In this document: positions 1 through 11,480 of the stretch, piece after piece | How positions within the stretch are numbered: position 1 is the stretch's first letter | Layout: each line of letters starts with the position of its first letter | DNA from: Solanum dulcamara | Lineage: Eukaryota > Streptophyta > Magnoliopsida > Solanales > Solanaceae | Direction: 5' to 3' | DNA length: 64,000 nt | NCBI RefSeq assembly: GCF_947179165.1 | Contig: NC_077244.1 | Coordinates: 10,170,449 to 10,234,448 of the forward strand | The notes under the pieces: generated by a model | What the model was told of the DNA's origin: nothing | Seen by the model: only the letters and a program-made list of their open reading frames with translations | The model's database searches: none | Translations under genes and position numbers: made by a program

Positions 1-1350
1 ACCAACATTCAAAATAAAAGGGAACAACACAAAACTATATAAGAAACTCAACATCCTCCGGAACTAGGAGGACTCACCAACTAACTGGAGTGTGTGGATC
101 TTCAACGGTACGCCGGTTGATGATATCTAGTACCTGTCTCTGCATCATGAAATGATATACGCCAAATGGTGTCAGTACATGAAATGTACGAGTATGTAAA
201 AAGTCCGAATAAAACAAAATCAGAAAAGGATCAACCAACTCGGAAACCTCAACTCATAAAGAAGTGACAACTCAGTCAAGGGTCCTAAGTCTAACAAGAA
301 ATGGTATAGACGGGACCATATCATATGCCACTCAACTAAACTGACTCGGAGCACTATCAAGACCTAAATGGGAGTTTCTCTTATCCGACAACCATCACTT
401 ATGAGCCAGTGATAGTACAACACTCAGACGTTGTTTCCACGTCCGTCCATACCTTGCTAGGGCATAAATGCCTTCCTAATCATGGATTCCATCGATTAGT
501 CAAGTCCTATCATTTCAGGACAATAAAATGGGAAAACATCCGACTTTAATGGTTCGATCCCTCGGGAAGCATCCAACTTTAACGGTTCCATCCCTATCTA
601 TGTTGGCGGCATAGTTTCTGGGGTTTGAGTATGGACTATACTCTCACCCACTTCGGTGATCGATACTCCTCCCATAACTCCATGCTCATAAGACCCCCCT
701 CCAATCATCTCAAACAAGCCCTCACGGCTAGTTTCATTTAGGACCCTGCCAACTCATCAACTCTATCCTCAATTTAACTCATTCAAGTCACAATGGAAAG
801 TCTCGTTTAGAACCTTGCCAACTCGTCAACTCTATCCTTAAATCAACTCATTCAAGTCTAAATTAGAAATGCATTTATAACATCTCACAAACATAACAAA
901 CCAATCCTCTCCTCATTTATCACCTCCTTAGGACTCATCACAACTCTAAGAACTTTAAACCAACAATTCAAGAGAAGTAACACATTTAAGGAAATTGACA
1001 TATTCACAAAATCACATGATTAAGGAAATCAACAAAGCATATTAACAACCCATCTCCTTCAACTCATGCTAACATGAAGATTTTAGGGATTTCTTAGCTC
1101 AACAACATCAACACAACAAGAATCAAATTAATAGGAGACAAGACTCATTCAAACATAAACCATATCAAGAAACTCCATTCTCATGGACATCTAACCTCAA
1201 AGAAGAGTATGGCACATGGGTGGACTCATCCCATGCTTTGGGGTAGCCTTACATAACTTAGAATAGATTCTTGAAGAAACCTTGTTGTTGGGTCTTCAAT
1301 GGCAACTTGGAGTCTTGAAGCTCTTGGAACAATTCCTTATTGGAAGTGGA

Positions 1351-1380
1351 GAAGAAGAAGAAGAAGAAGAAGAAGAAGAG
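1351..1380. repeat. (GAA)n microsatellite
   Basis: About ten uninterrupted GAA units, followed by GAGAGAGAGGG. It lies in the minus-strand LTR. Read on the other strand it makes a run of leucine codons, which creates a spurious open frame. Confidence 0.9.
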
Positions 1381-1483
1381 AGAGGGACTTTCTAGGGCTT
1401 TTTAGAGAGAGAGTGAGGGATTGAAAATGGTCCCAAAACGTGCTAAGGCTGATACATATAGAATTTGGGACAATTTCCAAATT

Positions 1484-1812
1484 GCCCTTTCTCCAAAATT
1501 CTGAAAAATAGGCTGAAAACGCTCCTGGCGCGATAGTGGCGCGTCGCGCCATTGTAGTGCCAGGTCGATTAGGCCTAAAACCTGCACACCCGTTAGTGGC
1601 GCACTGCGCCAAGGACCAAACTACTGAGGCATGTTCTTGGCGCGATAGTGGCGCATCACACCCTTACAGTGCCAAGGCCATATTTTCTGGGTTCTGAAAA
1701 ATAGGCTTGAAAACCCTACACACCTCGTAGTGGCGCGCCGCGCCAGGGACCAAACTACTGAGGCATGTTCTTGGCGCGATAGTGGCGCGTTGCGCCCTTA
1801 CAGCGCCAAGTC
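1484..1812. repeat. GC-rich ~134-bp imperfect tandem repeat in LTR
   Basis: Units carry the motif GGCGCGATAGTGGCGCG and a tail ACAGTGCCAAG. The phrase GACCAAACTACTGAGGCATG occurs at 1614 and again at 1748, giving a 134-bp period, and an earlier partial unit starts near 1484. GGCGCG and CGCGCC motifs give local dyad symmetry in otherwise AT-rich DNA. Confidence 0.8.
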
Positions 1813-2834
1813 CATATCCCCAACAGTTACAACCCAGGCCTAAAATTCCTATCGAGCTAGCTCGTCTTAGGATCGTCATATCTTTTGACTCCAAACTCTA
1901 AAAATTACATTCTTGGCGGCGTTGGAAAGAAGACTCGATGACCTTTAATTTAATAGGTCGTGGGCCATCCAGATTGTCGTCTTTCAAAAGATAGTGTCGT
2001 TAGAAATCCACCCTTCATACGAACTCCTTCGACAACTTACCCAAGACAAACCCTTTTGGACTTAGCTTGGTCCTAGGGGTCCTTTGTGACCCCGCATCAC
2101 CTCTAACACTTTTAAATCCTCGGAGACTCATCTTAACTCATGCATATACCCCACAATACTCGATTTCGACCCTACCCAATACAAGAATGGACCGGATCTT
2201 AGGGAAAATTCTTGAGGGGTGTTACACGATGTTAGCTGTTTTGGTACCCAACTTTCATACTCTAGGGAAATTATTTCCCGCAAATTTGTTATTAACGATT
2301 TTAGTTAGATATTTCGTTCCAATAAATGCAATTTGTTTTTCTTAACTATTATTAGGTTAAGTGTTTTTTTTGGTAATACATTCTCCTACTGAAGGTTAGT
2401 GTGGGTTCCTCTCATGACATTTTTGGCCGTGACAATCGTCCTCGTCAGCATAAGTCACAATTATATATTCTCTCTAAATATAAATACTCTCTTCATACAT
2501 TATACCCATTAGTTTTATAAAAGTGAATAATATTATATGGCCGAAGTTATCTTGAAACACCTATCATTTTTTGGCATAAATGTAGGAGTTCACAAAAAAA
2601 AAACCGACAAAATTGGAGAATGGAATTTAGACTTATTTTTATCTATATGACATAATTAAATGTTGATGTTGGTATACAATCCATATATTTAGCTCTAGAA
2701 AAGAACATTTCTCCTTCTTTCATACCACAATTAACAATAAAAGTTGATCAAGAATCCATTAAAAGATTTTTGTATATGTTTCAAAGGAAAACAAACTAAC
2801 ACTTTATTATTGTACGAACTTTTCAAAAGCTTAC

Positions 2835-2936
2835 CTCAACATCAGCTTCTGATTCTTGAGGTGCGATAAAAGATATGGGAACTTCCCATAATGTTGCATA
2901 TTCCTCTTCATCAACTTTGTACTGCTTATCAATATT
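2835..2936 (-). pseudogene. Exon-like segment, copy 1 of unknown gene
   Basis: On the minus strand a 102-bp open stretch encodes 34 residues without a stop, including WEVPISFIAPQES. It ends at a good consensus donor, GAG|GTAAGC. The upstream acceptor position reads CTACTTG where copy 2 has CTACTAG, so the acceptor AG is lost here. The acidic residues DEEE and the VPISFI core are shared with the copy at 3894-3998, while non-coding flanks differ more in length. I do not recognise the protein and assign no function. With a broken acceptor and no complete gene around it, this is best treated as a pseudogene exon; chance openness over 34 codons remains possible. Confidence 0.4.
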
Positions 2937-3893
2937 CAAGTAGCAAATATGAAAAAGTTAGTTAGATTTTTTGTAAAATGAAAACTTGTATGAAGTAATT
3001 GAGAAGGTTTTCAAAAGATGATGTAAATTGCTCGGTTATTATAATTCAAGTAATATTTTAAGAGTATAATCAAAGTGCTATAATACCCCAAAATAAATTA
3101 AAGAAAACGATATTTTTCCATCAGTATTATACATTCTGTAACACGATCAATGATGGTTGTGGTCTTGCATCTTCTAAATTTCACTACATTCATTGAATGT
3201 ACGACAAAATATCCATCCTAAATCCAAATTTCTCTCTAAAAAAGTTACATTTTTTTGGGTAAATCAATTTTAAAAACTTCTATTTTAAATAAAATTGTTA
3301 AAAGTTGTCGCAACCTGTATAACATATTAAATTAGTTTTCACCACAGTAACTATTATTTCATCTATGATAGTATAAATGGCTCAAAACACTTTCATCTAT
3401 GATGAGTTTAAACAAGGGTAGAGATTTGAGATTTTTCATTACTTGATTTTGTAGCAAGGTGATATCATAGTAATTTTTCAAGTCCTGCATGGTTTGATGT
3501 GGAACAAAATATTTATACGTGTTAATGTACTTGAAAAAATAATTTCTCTTCCATTAATTCTATAATAGTGAATAATATTATATGGACGAAAGTTATCTTA
3601 AAAGAACTAGACTTAACTAAAAAAAGTCGCGCAATAGAAAAAAAAAGATCCATATAAATCATATCTACTATTGGGGAATAGAATATACTTGTTACAAAAC
3701 TTTAAAAGTATTATTATTACTATCACTCTTTCATAGATCTATATATAAAAGTTGTGATACAATTCAATTATTTTAACAATATTTCTTTTTCTTCCATAAC
3801 ACAAATAGCATCAAAAAGTTGTTCAAGTATTCATCAAAAAATATTGTACACGCCTTATAAGTAAAAGAATTAAACACCTTTGCAAAAGCTTGC

Positions 3894-3998
3894 CTCTAAA
3901 CCATTAACTATTGATTTTTGAGGTGTGATAAAAGATATGGGCACGTCCATTAATATCACATCTTCATCATCATAAAATATTTGCTGATTATCCATATT
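3894..3998 (-). pseudogene. Exon-like segment, copy 2 of unknown gene
   Basis: On the minus strand a 105-bp open stretch follows a pyrimidine-rich tract and acceptor TTTTCTACTAG. It begins AAT-ATG, so an ATG lies at the second codon, and it encodes 35 residues including MDVPISFITPQKS. The downstream boundary reads GAG|GCAAGC, which would be a rare GC donor; copy 1 has GTAAGC at this place, so a single T-to-C change is the simplest explanation. Alignment with copy 1 conserves N-x-D-x-Q, acidic residues and VPISFI-x-PQ-x-S. A second shared stretch lies about 290 bp upstream in gene direction (about 3125-3165 and 4190-4230). No known family is recognised. Confidence 0.4.
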
Positions 3999-5807
3999 CT
4001 AGTAGAAAATAAAAAACATTTAGTTAGATCTTTTGCTTGATGCTTGTGAAGTAATAGAGAAGGTTTTCAAAAATAGATGAAAATTGCTAGCTTGCTAGTA
4101 ATTTATACCTATGTGTCAAGTAACATCTTAAGAACTTAATCAAAGTACTAGAATACCCAAAAAAAGTAAAAGTAAAAAATGTTTGTCCATCAATCGTATC
4201 ATTCCGTGACAAGATCAATTATTGATGTGGTCATGCATGTCAAACGATTCACTAAATTCATAAGATTTATGATAAAAAGTTTGAGTCTTAATCAAATTTT
4301 TCTATAAAATGTTGAAGTTTTAGAAAAATAATAATTTTTAAAGCTTCTCTTTTTAAGAAAAAATTTAAAGGCGCCCACAAACTTTAGATCTGTCACAAAT
4401 TAAATTAATTTCCACCTATAGCAATAATTATGTATTTTTTAATGGTAAAACATAAGATGATCAATCTCCTTTATTAGAACTTGCATCCTTGAAAAAGATG
4501 CTTAGATAAAAAATGGAAAAATTATGAGAAACTCAGATCCATCTAAGAAAAATTAAGTGTTTCGAGCTATTGTGATATACATCTCTTAAGATTCATTGGA
4601 TTAGTGACAAAAAATTTCATCTTAAATTTTAAATTTCTTTCTAAGTAAATTAAGAATTTTAGGGAAAATCAATTTCAAATATTTCTCAGTGTAAGAAAAT
4701 TGTTAAAAGTGGTTGCTACCTTTAGATCTATCACAAGTTAAATTTATTCCCATCATATCAAGTATTATTATTATTTTTAATTCGGACAAACCCAAAATGA
4801 TGATTCTCCTCTCTTTCTCCCTAGATGTATTAGAACTTGCATACATAAAATAGCAAGAAACAAATAATAACATTAGACAAAAAGGAAGAAAGTATCAAGA
4901 TTCTAGATAATTTAATAAAAGAAGATATGCACAGATAGATCAATGAAATGAATAAGGCATAAGTCTAAACCTTAAAACTTTTTGTAGCAGTTGAACTTGA
5001 TTAGGAATCTTGATAGAATAAACACAATAGGCAAAGAATACAAAGTGAGACAAAAAAGAGACTATTTGTATAAATGCTACTCTCTTTCAGAATTTGTAAG
5101 AGAAAACCTTATTTTCTTTTAAACACTTTTTTGGGTGGTAGAATTGAAGGCAAATTCCTGTAATCTTTCTTCTGAATAGTTTGTCATTACTGAAATTCAT
5201 TCAATTTATATGTTTGTATTTTAATATAATTCCCTAAATAGTCATTCAAATATTGAAAAGATTCCACTAATAAAAAAATTGATTTTTTTTCCCAATAGTC
5301 ATTCAACTATAACTTTATGTCCCACAAAGAGAAAAATATATTTCTCTAATCTCATGTATGATAAAAACTAAATTAATTTTGAATGCAAAAATATTAAATC
5401 TAGCCGTTTAATTTTATGTATTTGACAATTTAAGTCATTAATTATTTTGAAATGAATTCGTATTGTCCTAACGAGGATGATAATAGGTGCAATTACTAAT
5501 TAATGGGTTCTTGTGTTTGAGAGTGAACTTTTATATTCCTCCAAAAGTAATTCATCCAATAGACGGTTGAATAAAAATTATTACAACTGAAATTATGTAT
5601 TTTTAAAATAAATAGTTAGTTGACACGAGCCCTTAAATGTCATATGATACACATCAGTGCAAGTTACCTCTTTACAACACTTAAAAGTTTGAAATTATGT
5701 CGAGTTACGAGTGAGTCATTAGCGAAAGTTCGTTTGTCGCGTACAAAACTAATCTAGTCTTGTCATACATATTATAAAAATAAAAAACTAATATAAAATA
5801 ACATGTC

Positions 5808-6975
5808 TGTCACAACACAAAAGTGGAAGTGATGGCATTTGCCTTATCCCACCAAGACAAGTCATCCTAAAACTCGATTAACGAGATAAATGTGGAAGAT
5901 AAAGCGGAAATGAGACCTCAAATATAGTCAACCAAGCTTATAACTTAACCAAACTCTTAATACCCCCAAAATCTGATTGTTACGTGTACAAGCCACTAAT
6001 GTATTACAATATATTAGAAAAAATACAAGTACCAATGTCATTATTTCTAGAACAGAGCAAAAGCATAAATAGGGAGGAAGAAGTTTCCAACGAGATGAGC
6101 AGCGTCTACCTCGCAACTCTCAAAAAACAAGCCTCAGATGCAGAAGAGAAAGAGGAGAAATCACAATGATCAGAGCTCAAAACCTACACAAGTGTAGAAA
6201 CAAAGGGCGAGTACCAACCAACACGGTAGTCAGCAAGCAAAAAATTAACTCTAAGTAACACATATTGAACAACAGTACCCATAACACACCATCCGAACCT
6301 CCTTAAACTACAACCTGTATAAGAAACAACTTAACCTAACAGTCTTCGCTCCATATCAATAATGCACGGATAGGACATCACAATTTTCACTTTAATACAC
6401 ACATAATAGTATTTAAGTATAATCACAATTCTTCCTTAGTCAACAATAACAATTCATATCATAAGTCGGGAATATCATAATATAAAGATAAATGCAATGC
6501 AATGTAGAGTAATATCGAATAGAGTGATGCATGTCTGTCCTAATGATACATATCTGCTAAATCATCAGTACGAAAACCATGGAGGACTTATCAATCTATA
6601 CACCTACCACGGTGCATATCAAGATCTCAATATGTGTCAATATGTATCAACCAAGACGCGTGGCACATCCCTTTTTTCTCTCAAGAATTAACCACGGCAC
6701 ATGGCATGTTTTATTTTTTCTCTCGTCCTCACAAATCATCATTTCAACATTGGAACAACATCAAGGCAAGTAGATATGTGAAAATACTCAGTGAGAGGAA
6801 TACAAGTTTCACAATCACAATCTAGTATCAAAATCTTATCACAACATCATAAGTTAGTTGATACAAGCATTTAAACCACCAAGGCAGTCTTATATCGCAA
6901 AGTCATCAAGCTTCTTCTTTTACCCCATTTTCATCATCATTAGAGTTCATTCAATAAATATTAAAGCATGGCATA
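5808..6975 (-). mobile_element. Gypsy LTR fragment (R-U5 end), minus strand
   Basis: Read on the minus strand the block ends at 5808 with GTTGTGACA, a typical LTR 3' end. Its text parallels the U5-side sequence of the LTRs near 11500 and 27030, including a form of ACAAGTCATCC and a stretch reading 'tgtacaagccact'. Its other end stops at 6975, where another LTR (6976-11480) begins, so only the 3' half survives. Short open frames within are not conserved with gag or pol. Confidence 0.55.
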
Positions 6976-7879
6976 TGTCATGATCCGAATCTGAGTATGA
7001 TGACCCTTGTCCTGCCACGATCCGATTTTGCAGGTCACGATGGCGCCAACTATGATCCACCAATAGGCAAGCCGACCCATATCCTAGAACTGCAAGTAAT
7101 GGGATGTTAGGATATAAGACCAGTAATCTAATCTAAAATAGTAAAGTAATAATAATAGCATACAATGAATGGGCGGAAGCACTAAATATATATATACAAA
7201 CAAAAAGAATCCCTCCCAGAACCTGGAAGTAACATGTATAGAGCTACTAGTAAAAGAGTACAAGTCCCAAAAGTGGACCACAAAAATGGAGCTGTCTCAA
7301 AAAGTAAAAGACGGGCAAAATTTATATACAGAGGGAGACAGGTAAATCCAGGACACAATGTACTCACTCTAGCCTCCGATCATGACTGCAACTGGCTCTA
7401 ATCAATGCAGTAGCAAGTACTCGGACCTATATCATGAAAACTGGTGCAGAGTATAATATGAGTACCAAAACAATAGGTACCCAGTAGGTATCATATGAAG
7501 ACTGAGAAAGATAAGCAAAAGTAATAGAAATACGAGTAAAAGATCATAACCAAAGTTAAGGCAAGAAGTAAATGCAGGTATGTACACGAGCGTACTAATA
7601 AACAAAGAGGAGAAATATTGCTAAATTCACTGGGATCCCATAAACCCGATGGGTACACTGGTACAAAAGTGAAGAGTAACCACCTACACGAACTCCCATA
7701 AGCCCGACAGATGCAAGAATAACTAAAGGAAAAATGAAAGGAGCCAAAAGAATTCTAATAATTTCACAATTTCCTGGACTTGAACCAAACCATTCTGAAA
7801 CTCTACTGCCTTAACCCAAAGCTGAAAATAGATGAAGACTTGAACCGTAGGTTCATCAGGGAATCAGGAATTGAACCAC

Positions 7880-8145
7880 CTAAAAATTGGACGATAGACT
7901 ACAATTGGGTAATTATAGCTAATGAGTTGACATGAGTAGGCTAGACCACAGACTTTAACTGGGTAATTGTATCCAAAGGTCGAGCACAAGTAAGCTAGAC
8001 CGCGGTCTTTGATTGGGTATGTATAGCTAGGAAGCCTGAACACAGGTAAGCTAGACCACGGACTTTGACTAGGTATCTGTAGCTAAGGAGCTGAACATAA
8101 GTAAGCTAGAACACAAACTTTAACCTAGTAACTATAGCTAAAAGA
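7880..8145. repeat. ~55-bp tandem repeat, about five units, in LTR D
   Basis: The phrase AAGCTAGACC, or a close form of it, recurs at 54-56 bp spacing (7941, 7995, 8051, 8106 for CTAGA), each followed by a variant of ACTTTGACTGGGTA. An earlier diverged unit lies near 7890. Confidence 0.8.
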
Positions 8146-9235
8146 GTAGTCCGTGTTAGAATAAGCGACCAATTATGAGTCAGGGGGTGTACCCCAAAAC
8201 CAAGTGTCATTAATATACCACTTCAGCCCAAACCAAATATAACCCGAATTGCTGAGAAGACTCCCAAAAATCAAGAACTGGGCGATACATGATAATAGGA
8301 GAATGGGGTATTATGGAGGTAAGGTCACAATCTGAGTTACTGCCTAGATAAAGCTTAGACTAACAGACTCAAGTTTGTTATATTAGTCTATAGGGAGCTA
8401 ACCATCCAAAATGATAAGGGCCCAACGGCTACAAAATCGCACAAGTCTAAGGTACTCACTGGTCTAAGCCTAGACTAAGGCCAAATATGCATCCAAGCAT
8501 ATAACCATAGGCACATCATTCATCACAAGATAGGAAAAACCAACAACTACAAGAGTCATGCTTAAACATTTCAACAATTTCTCAAAAATAACACCTAGGG
8601 CATGGATTCTAGGAATTTAGCATGCTCAACACCCAACCCTTCCAAACTCATACAAATAAATTTAAAATTGCCTAAATTAGCTCAGTCTCATAATGGGAAA
8701 ACCATAACCTACTTGTAGGCCGACCATGCGTGCTGCAACTCACAAAACAAGAGCTTTTCCTTTTTAAGCGGCCTTCAAATGCTGCTACACTATAAACAAT
8801 AGAATCACAACATTAATACGGTCGTGATGACACTAAATTATCGAATTCAGAGATGGGCTACTTTCAAAGACAAAAATTGGAAATTGTAGGACCCACTCTG
8901 TAACTCAAGGAATTGACTTTAAGAATAGGCTCTAACAAACTACCCCTAGCTCATGTTCCACAAAGGAACACAATTCACACACCAAATCAGCCCCAAAACT
9001 ATCATGTATTCATGATTAACTACAAGCTCAAGAACTCTTGAAGCATAGAAAAAGGGGAAATTACCTCAAAGAAAGCCCCAACTGCTAATTTTGAACACAC
9101 CACCGGGTTTCCCTCAAAAATCTACACATGTTAGCCTTTTGAATCGCCCAAATCACTCAAGAATTGAAGGTGAAAACCAAGTTTGATATTTAATATAAAC
9201 TCTAAAATTTGAGTCTTAAGAATGACCCTCAGGCA

Positions 9236-9430
9236 TCGCTTTAGCGACCACCTAAGGATTGTTAAGCGACACCCAACTAAGAGGCGGGCATCGCTTTAGC
9301 GACGCCTGGTCGCTTAAGAGACCAGTCACTTTAGCGACATGTGTTTCACTTAAGCAACACCCACCCAAAAGGGCTGGTCGCTTAAGCGTCACTCACTTTG
9401 GTTACCAGGGGTCACTTAATCGACATCACC
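9236..9430. repeat. Palindromic GTCGCTTAAGCGAC-type repeats in U3 of LTR D
   Basis: Imperfect copies of a short self-complementary motif (CATCGCTTTAGCGAC, GGTCGCTTAAG, GGTCGCTTAAGCGTC, CACTTAATCGAC) are packed into under 200 bp. They lie at the same relative place as the GC-rich dyad motifs of other LTRs in this window. Confidence 0.75.
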
Positions 9431-9468
9431 TGACACAGTTGGTGCAAGAAAAAGCTTAGCATGTTAAA

Positions 9469-10824
9469 TGTAACATCCATAAAAAAAATCAAAAAAAATT
9501 GCTTACAAAATGCTCATAAGTTCCTTAAGAATGCCTTGGAAATAGGCCGCTCATGTAATGCATTATCCTTAATATTTTTGGAAAATCCGAGCGGAATATC
9601 GATCAAGGGGTCAAAACCTGCAGGAAAATGGTCTCGGTGCTTTTTTTAGGACACGTAGAATGGAAAAAAGATTTTTGAAGAAACCACAAAATAGTTTGGT
9701 CCACGACAGGACCACCTCGTGGACATGGGAACAGTTTTCCGGCCTAGTGATCGCGACAGGTCCGCATTACAATTATGTTATGAAAATGAGCTACTCTATG
9801 AATTTAAACCTATGATCATGAATATGATATATGAAATTATGATTTTATGTTATGTATGTATTTTGTAGATTTTGACTTAGCATCGAATGCGGACTTGAGG
9901 TGGGGGCTCGAAGCAAGGGGTCATTATATGAAGTCTCTTGTCTCATAACTACGTGCCACCGTAGGTACAAAATAATTAGAGGCGAATACCCAAATCTCTA
10001 TGAGGTGATTACCTGAAATAGCAAGTCTTGGAGGTGAGTACCTTAGTCTAAGAACTAGGGGTGAGTACCCGGTTCACATAACCGCCTAGTGGATCCACTT
10101 AGGCATGTAGGATTCTACCTTGACAAAGTAGCCTCCTCCTTCTAGATGTGGGTATCATCGGATTCCATGTTATAGCTCGCATTGTCTTATTGTCGGTTAT
10201 GGTTCCTATCCCACATATGTATGATCTATTAAGTATGTTATAATTTTGAATTTATGCTTTTAAATGCTATGGTCAATATGATTTTCTCATGACTTTACGT
10301 ATTCCAACTTATCATGTGATTTACTTGACCTTTGCATTTCATGATTTATGTTGCATGTCACACCCTCATACTTAGTACATTCCAACATACTAATGCATAT
10401 TTTTTGCCTACATTGTCTCATAATGTAGGGGTTGAGGTTCAAGATCCTAATCGTCCACGTAACTAGTAGACGTTCTGATCCAAAGGTGTTGTGGTGAGTC
10501 CACATTGACTGGAGACTAGTTTCAAGTTGGTTACTGTTTTCTTTTCAAAAGAATTTTGTTTGCGTTTTTATTAAGGGTGAGCTAGAGACATTTCTTAGCC
10601 CCCACCCATACTCATGTTTAGAGGCATCTAGTTGGACGTATGTTTGAGTCTATGTTGTCACAAGACATTTTCAGATTTCTATTCATGGTTTTAGACAGTC
10701 TTATGATATTTGCGCTTTTATATTATACCCTATGAATGCTTATGATATGTATAAGAGGCTTGGTTGGAGCCTTTCGGGATTTCGATCACCCTGTTACGAC
10801 CAGGCCCTAGGTCGGGTCGTGACA
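9469..10824 (+). mobile_element. Solo LTR (S0), plus strand, internally deleted, inside LTR D
   Basis: It starts TGTAACATCC at 9469 and ends GGGTCGTGACA at 10824, the usual TG...CA frame of a plant gypsy LTR. The last 900 bp resemble the 3' part of the LTRs ending at 29641 and 32924: a form of TTGTCTCATAACTACGTGCCA, an 'aggcatgtagg' stretch, and a Leu/Ser-free AT-rich tail ending in the conserved GTGACA. At 1356 bp it is short for that family and seems to have lost its middle around 9768. The flanking pentamers TTAAA and CCAAA do not match, so a target-site duplication cannot be claimed. No primer site follows, hence solo. Confidence 0.6.
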
Positions 10825-11480
10825 CCAAATCCTCCGATGTGGTACTCGTGATTCATTCGTAATCCCGTGCACCTAAATAAGATATGCTACCCCACCAAAT
10901 TCAATATTTCGGACTCAATAAAGCAGTTAAAAGTTCCATACGAGGTCGTTACGACTGATTTGGGTCCCACACCCAAGGGCCATTTTGAGCCAAAATCCAC
11001 AACTGGCCTCTAGATTAGACTGGAAGCCTTAGAAAGTGAACGAAGGGTTGTTCTAGACCAAACAAGACATTCTGAAGCGAACCGCGCTATTAGAATTTTC
11101 ATCCGATCTTGTTTTTCAAGAATGTTGACCAAAGTCAATAATAGGCAAAATTTCAAAGACAAAAGCGCTAAATGGTCCTAAAGATTTACCGACTGCCTTG
11201 ATACTCGTACTGACCATGCTACTAGCCTATTTTGGTTTTTCCGATCTAATGGAATTGTCAGAATTTCGTTCTGAGTTCGTTTTCCTAAAGTCATGACCAA
11301 AGTCAACTTTTCATGTTATAAAAGCTTCAAAATAGGGAAACAGGCCTAAATCCCAAATGAACAACTAAGCGACCTAGCAGTTGGTGTCAGTAAGTCATAA
11401 ATGACTTGTGGTCGCTACAGGAATTCTCTAAACAATGGAATGAATGCTTAAATTCAAAAATGACATGGAGGGTCATTACA

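Larger units (their letters stand above)
1..2226 (-). mobile_element. Ty3/gypsy LTR, minus strand, cut by left window edge
   Basis: Read on the minus strand the block starts at 2226 with TGTAACACCCCTC, a usual start of plant gypsy LTRs. It runs as non-coding, LTR-like sequence to the window edge. It has the build seen in the other LTRs of this window: a U3 with GC-rich short repeats (about 1484-1812), a purine/pyrimidine microsatellite (1351-1380) and a long AT-rich remainder. No gag or pol is attached on the visible side, so it may be a solo LTR or the 3' LTR of an element whose body lies elsewhere. The short open frames inside it come from the repeats and are not genes. The orientation is fairly secure; the family is not determined. 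Confidence 0.6.
2505..4900 (-). repeat. Diverged tandem duplication, unit ~1.05 kb, 2 full copies plus partial
   Basis: Matching landmarks recur with an offset of 1045-1060 bp. GTGAATAATATTATATGG occurs at 2523 and 3570. GATAAAAGATATGGG occurs in both copies near 2867 and 3928. GAGAAGGTTTTCAAAA occurs near 3001 and 4059. The segment reading GATCAATGATGGTTGTGGTC near 3144 matches one near 4213. A third, partial copy of the downstream half (a stretch ending in a form of GTTAAAAGTTGTCGCAACC) recurs near 4690. Small indels between copies show they are old. Duplication of part of a gene would explain why exon-like segments are conserved within the copies. Confidence 0.75.
2227..5807. other. AT-rich block without recognisable transposon coding; holds a diverged tandem duplication
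   Basis: This is the only stretch over 3 kb with no gypsy LTR or pol signature. Most of it (about 2505-4900) is two to three diverged copies of a unit of roughly 1.05 kb, with exon-like pieces on the minus strand (entered separately). From 4900 to 5800 I see only AT-rich sequence. On the minus strand there is a possible TATA-type motif (TTTATACAAATAG, about 5065-5077). At 2227-2450 there are short stretches resembling the end of a plant repeat (GGCCGTGACA near 2436). No complete gene can be built. This is either old genic DNA between transposon clusters or an unrecognised repeat. Confidence 0.5.
6976..11480 (-). mobile_element. Minus-strand gypsy LTR (D) interrupted by a solo LTR
   Basis: On the minus strand this LTR starts at 11480 with TGTAATGACCC and ends at 6976 with GGATCATGACA, so both TG...CA ends are present. 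The segment 9469-10824 within it is a separate plus-strand LTR, leaving about 3.15 kb of D itself. It contains a ~55-bp tandem array (about 7880-8145) and a palindrome-rich U3 (9236-9430). No target-site duplication is visible: the flanks are GCATA and TATCC. The right neighbour at 11481 is the truncated end of another minus-strand LTR, so D may be the product of recombination between elements. No coding sequence is present. Confidence 0.55.

Noticed and set aside
1337..1612. 91-codon minus-strand open frame ending in a leucine run
   Set aside because: The leucines come from the GAA microsatellite and the rest from LTR repeats; no conservation or gene structure.
5928..6169. Opposed ~60-codon open frames on both strands
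   Set aside because: Inside the LTR fragment 5808-6975; length is expected by chance and sequence is not conserved in sister LTRs.
9464..10829. Target-site duplication for solo LTR S0
   Set aside because: Flanking pentamers TTAAA and CCAAA share only three of five bases, so no claim is made.
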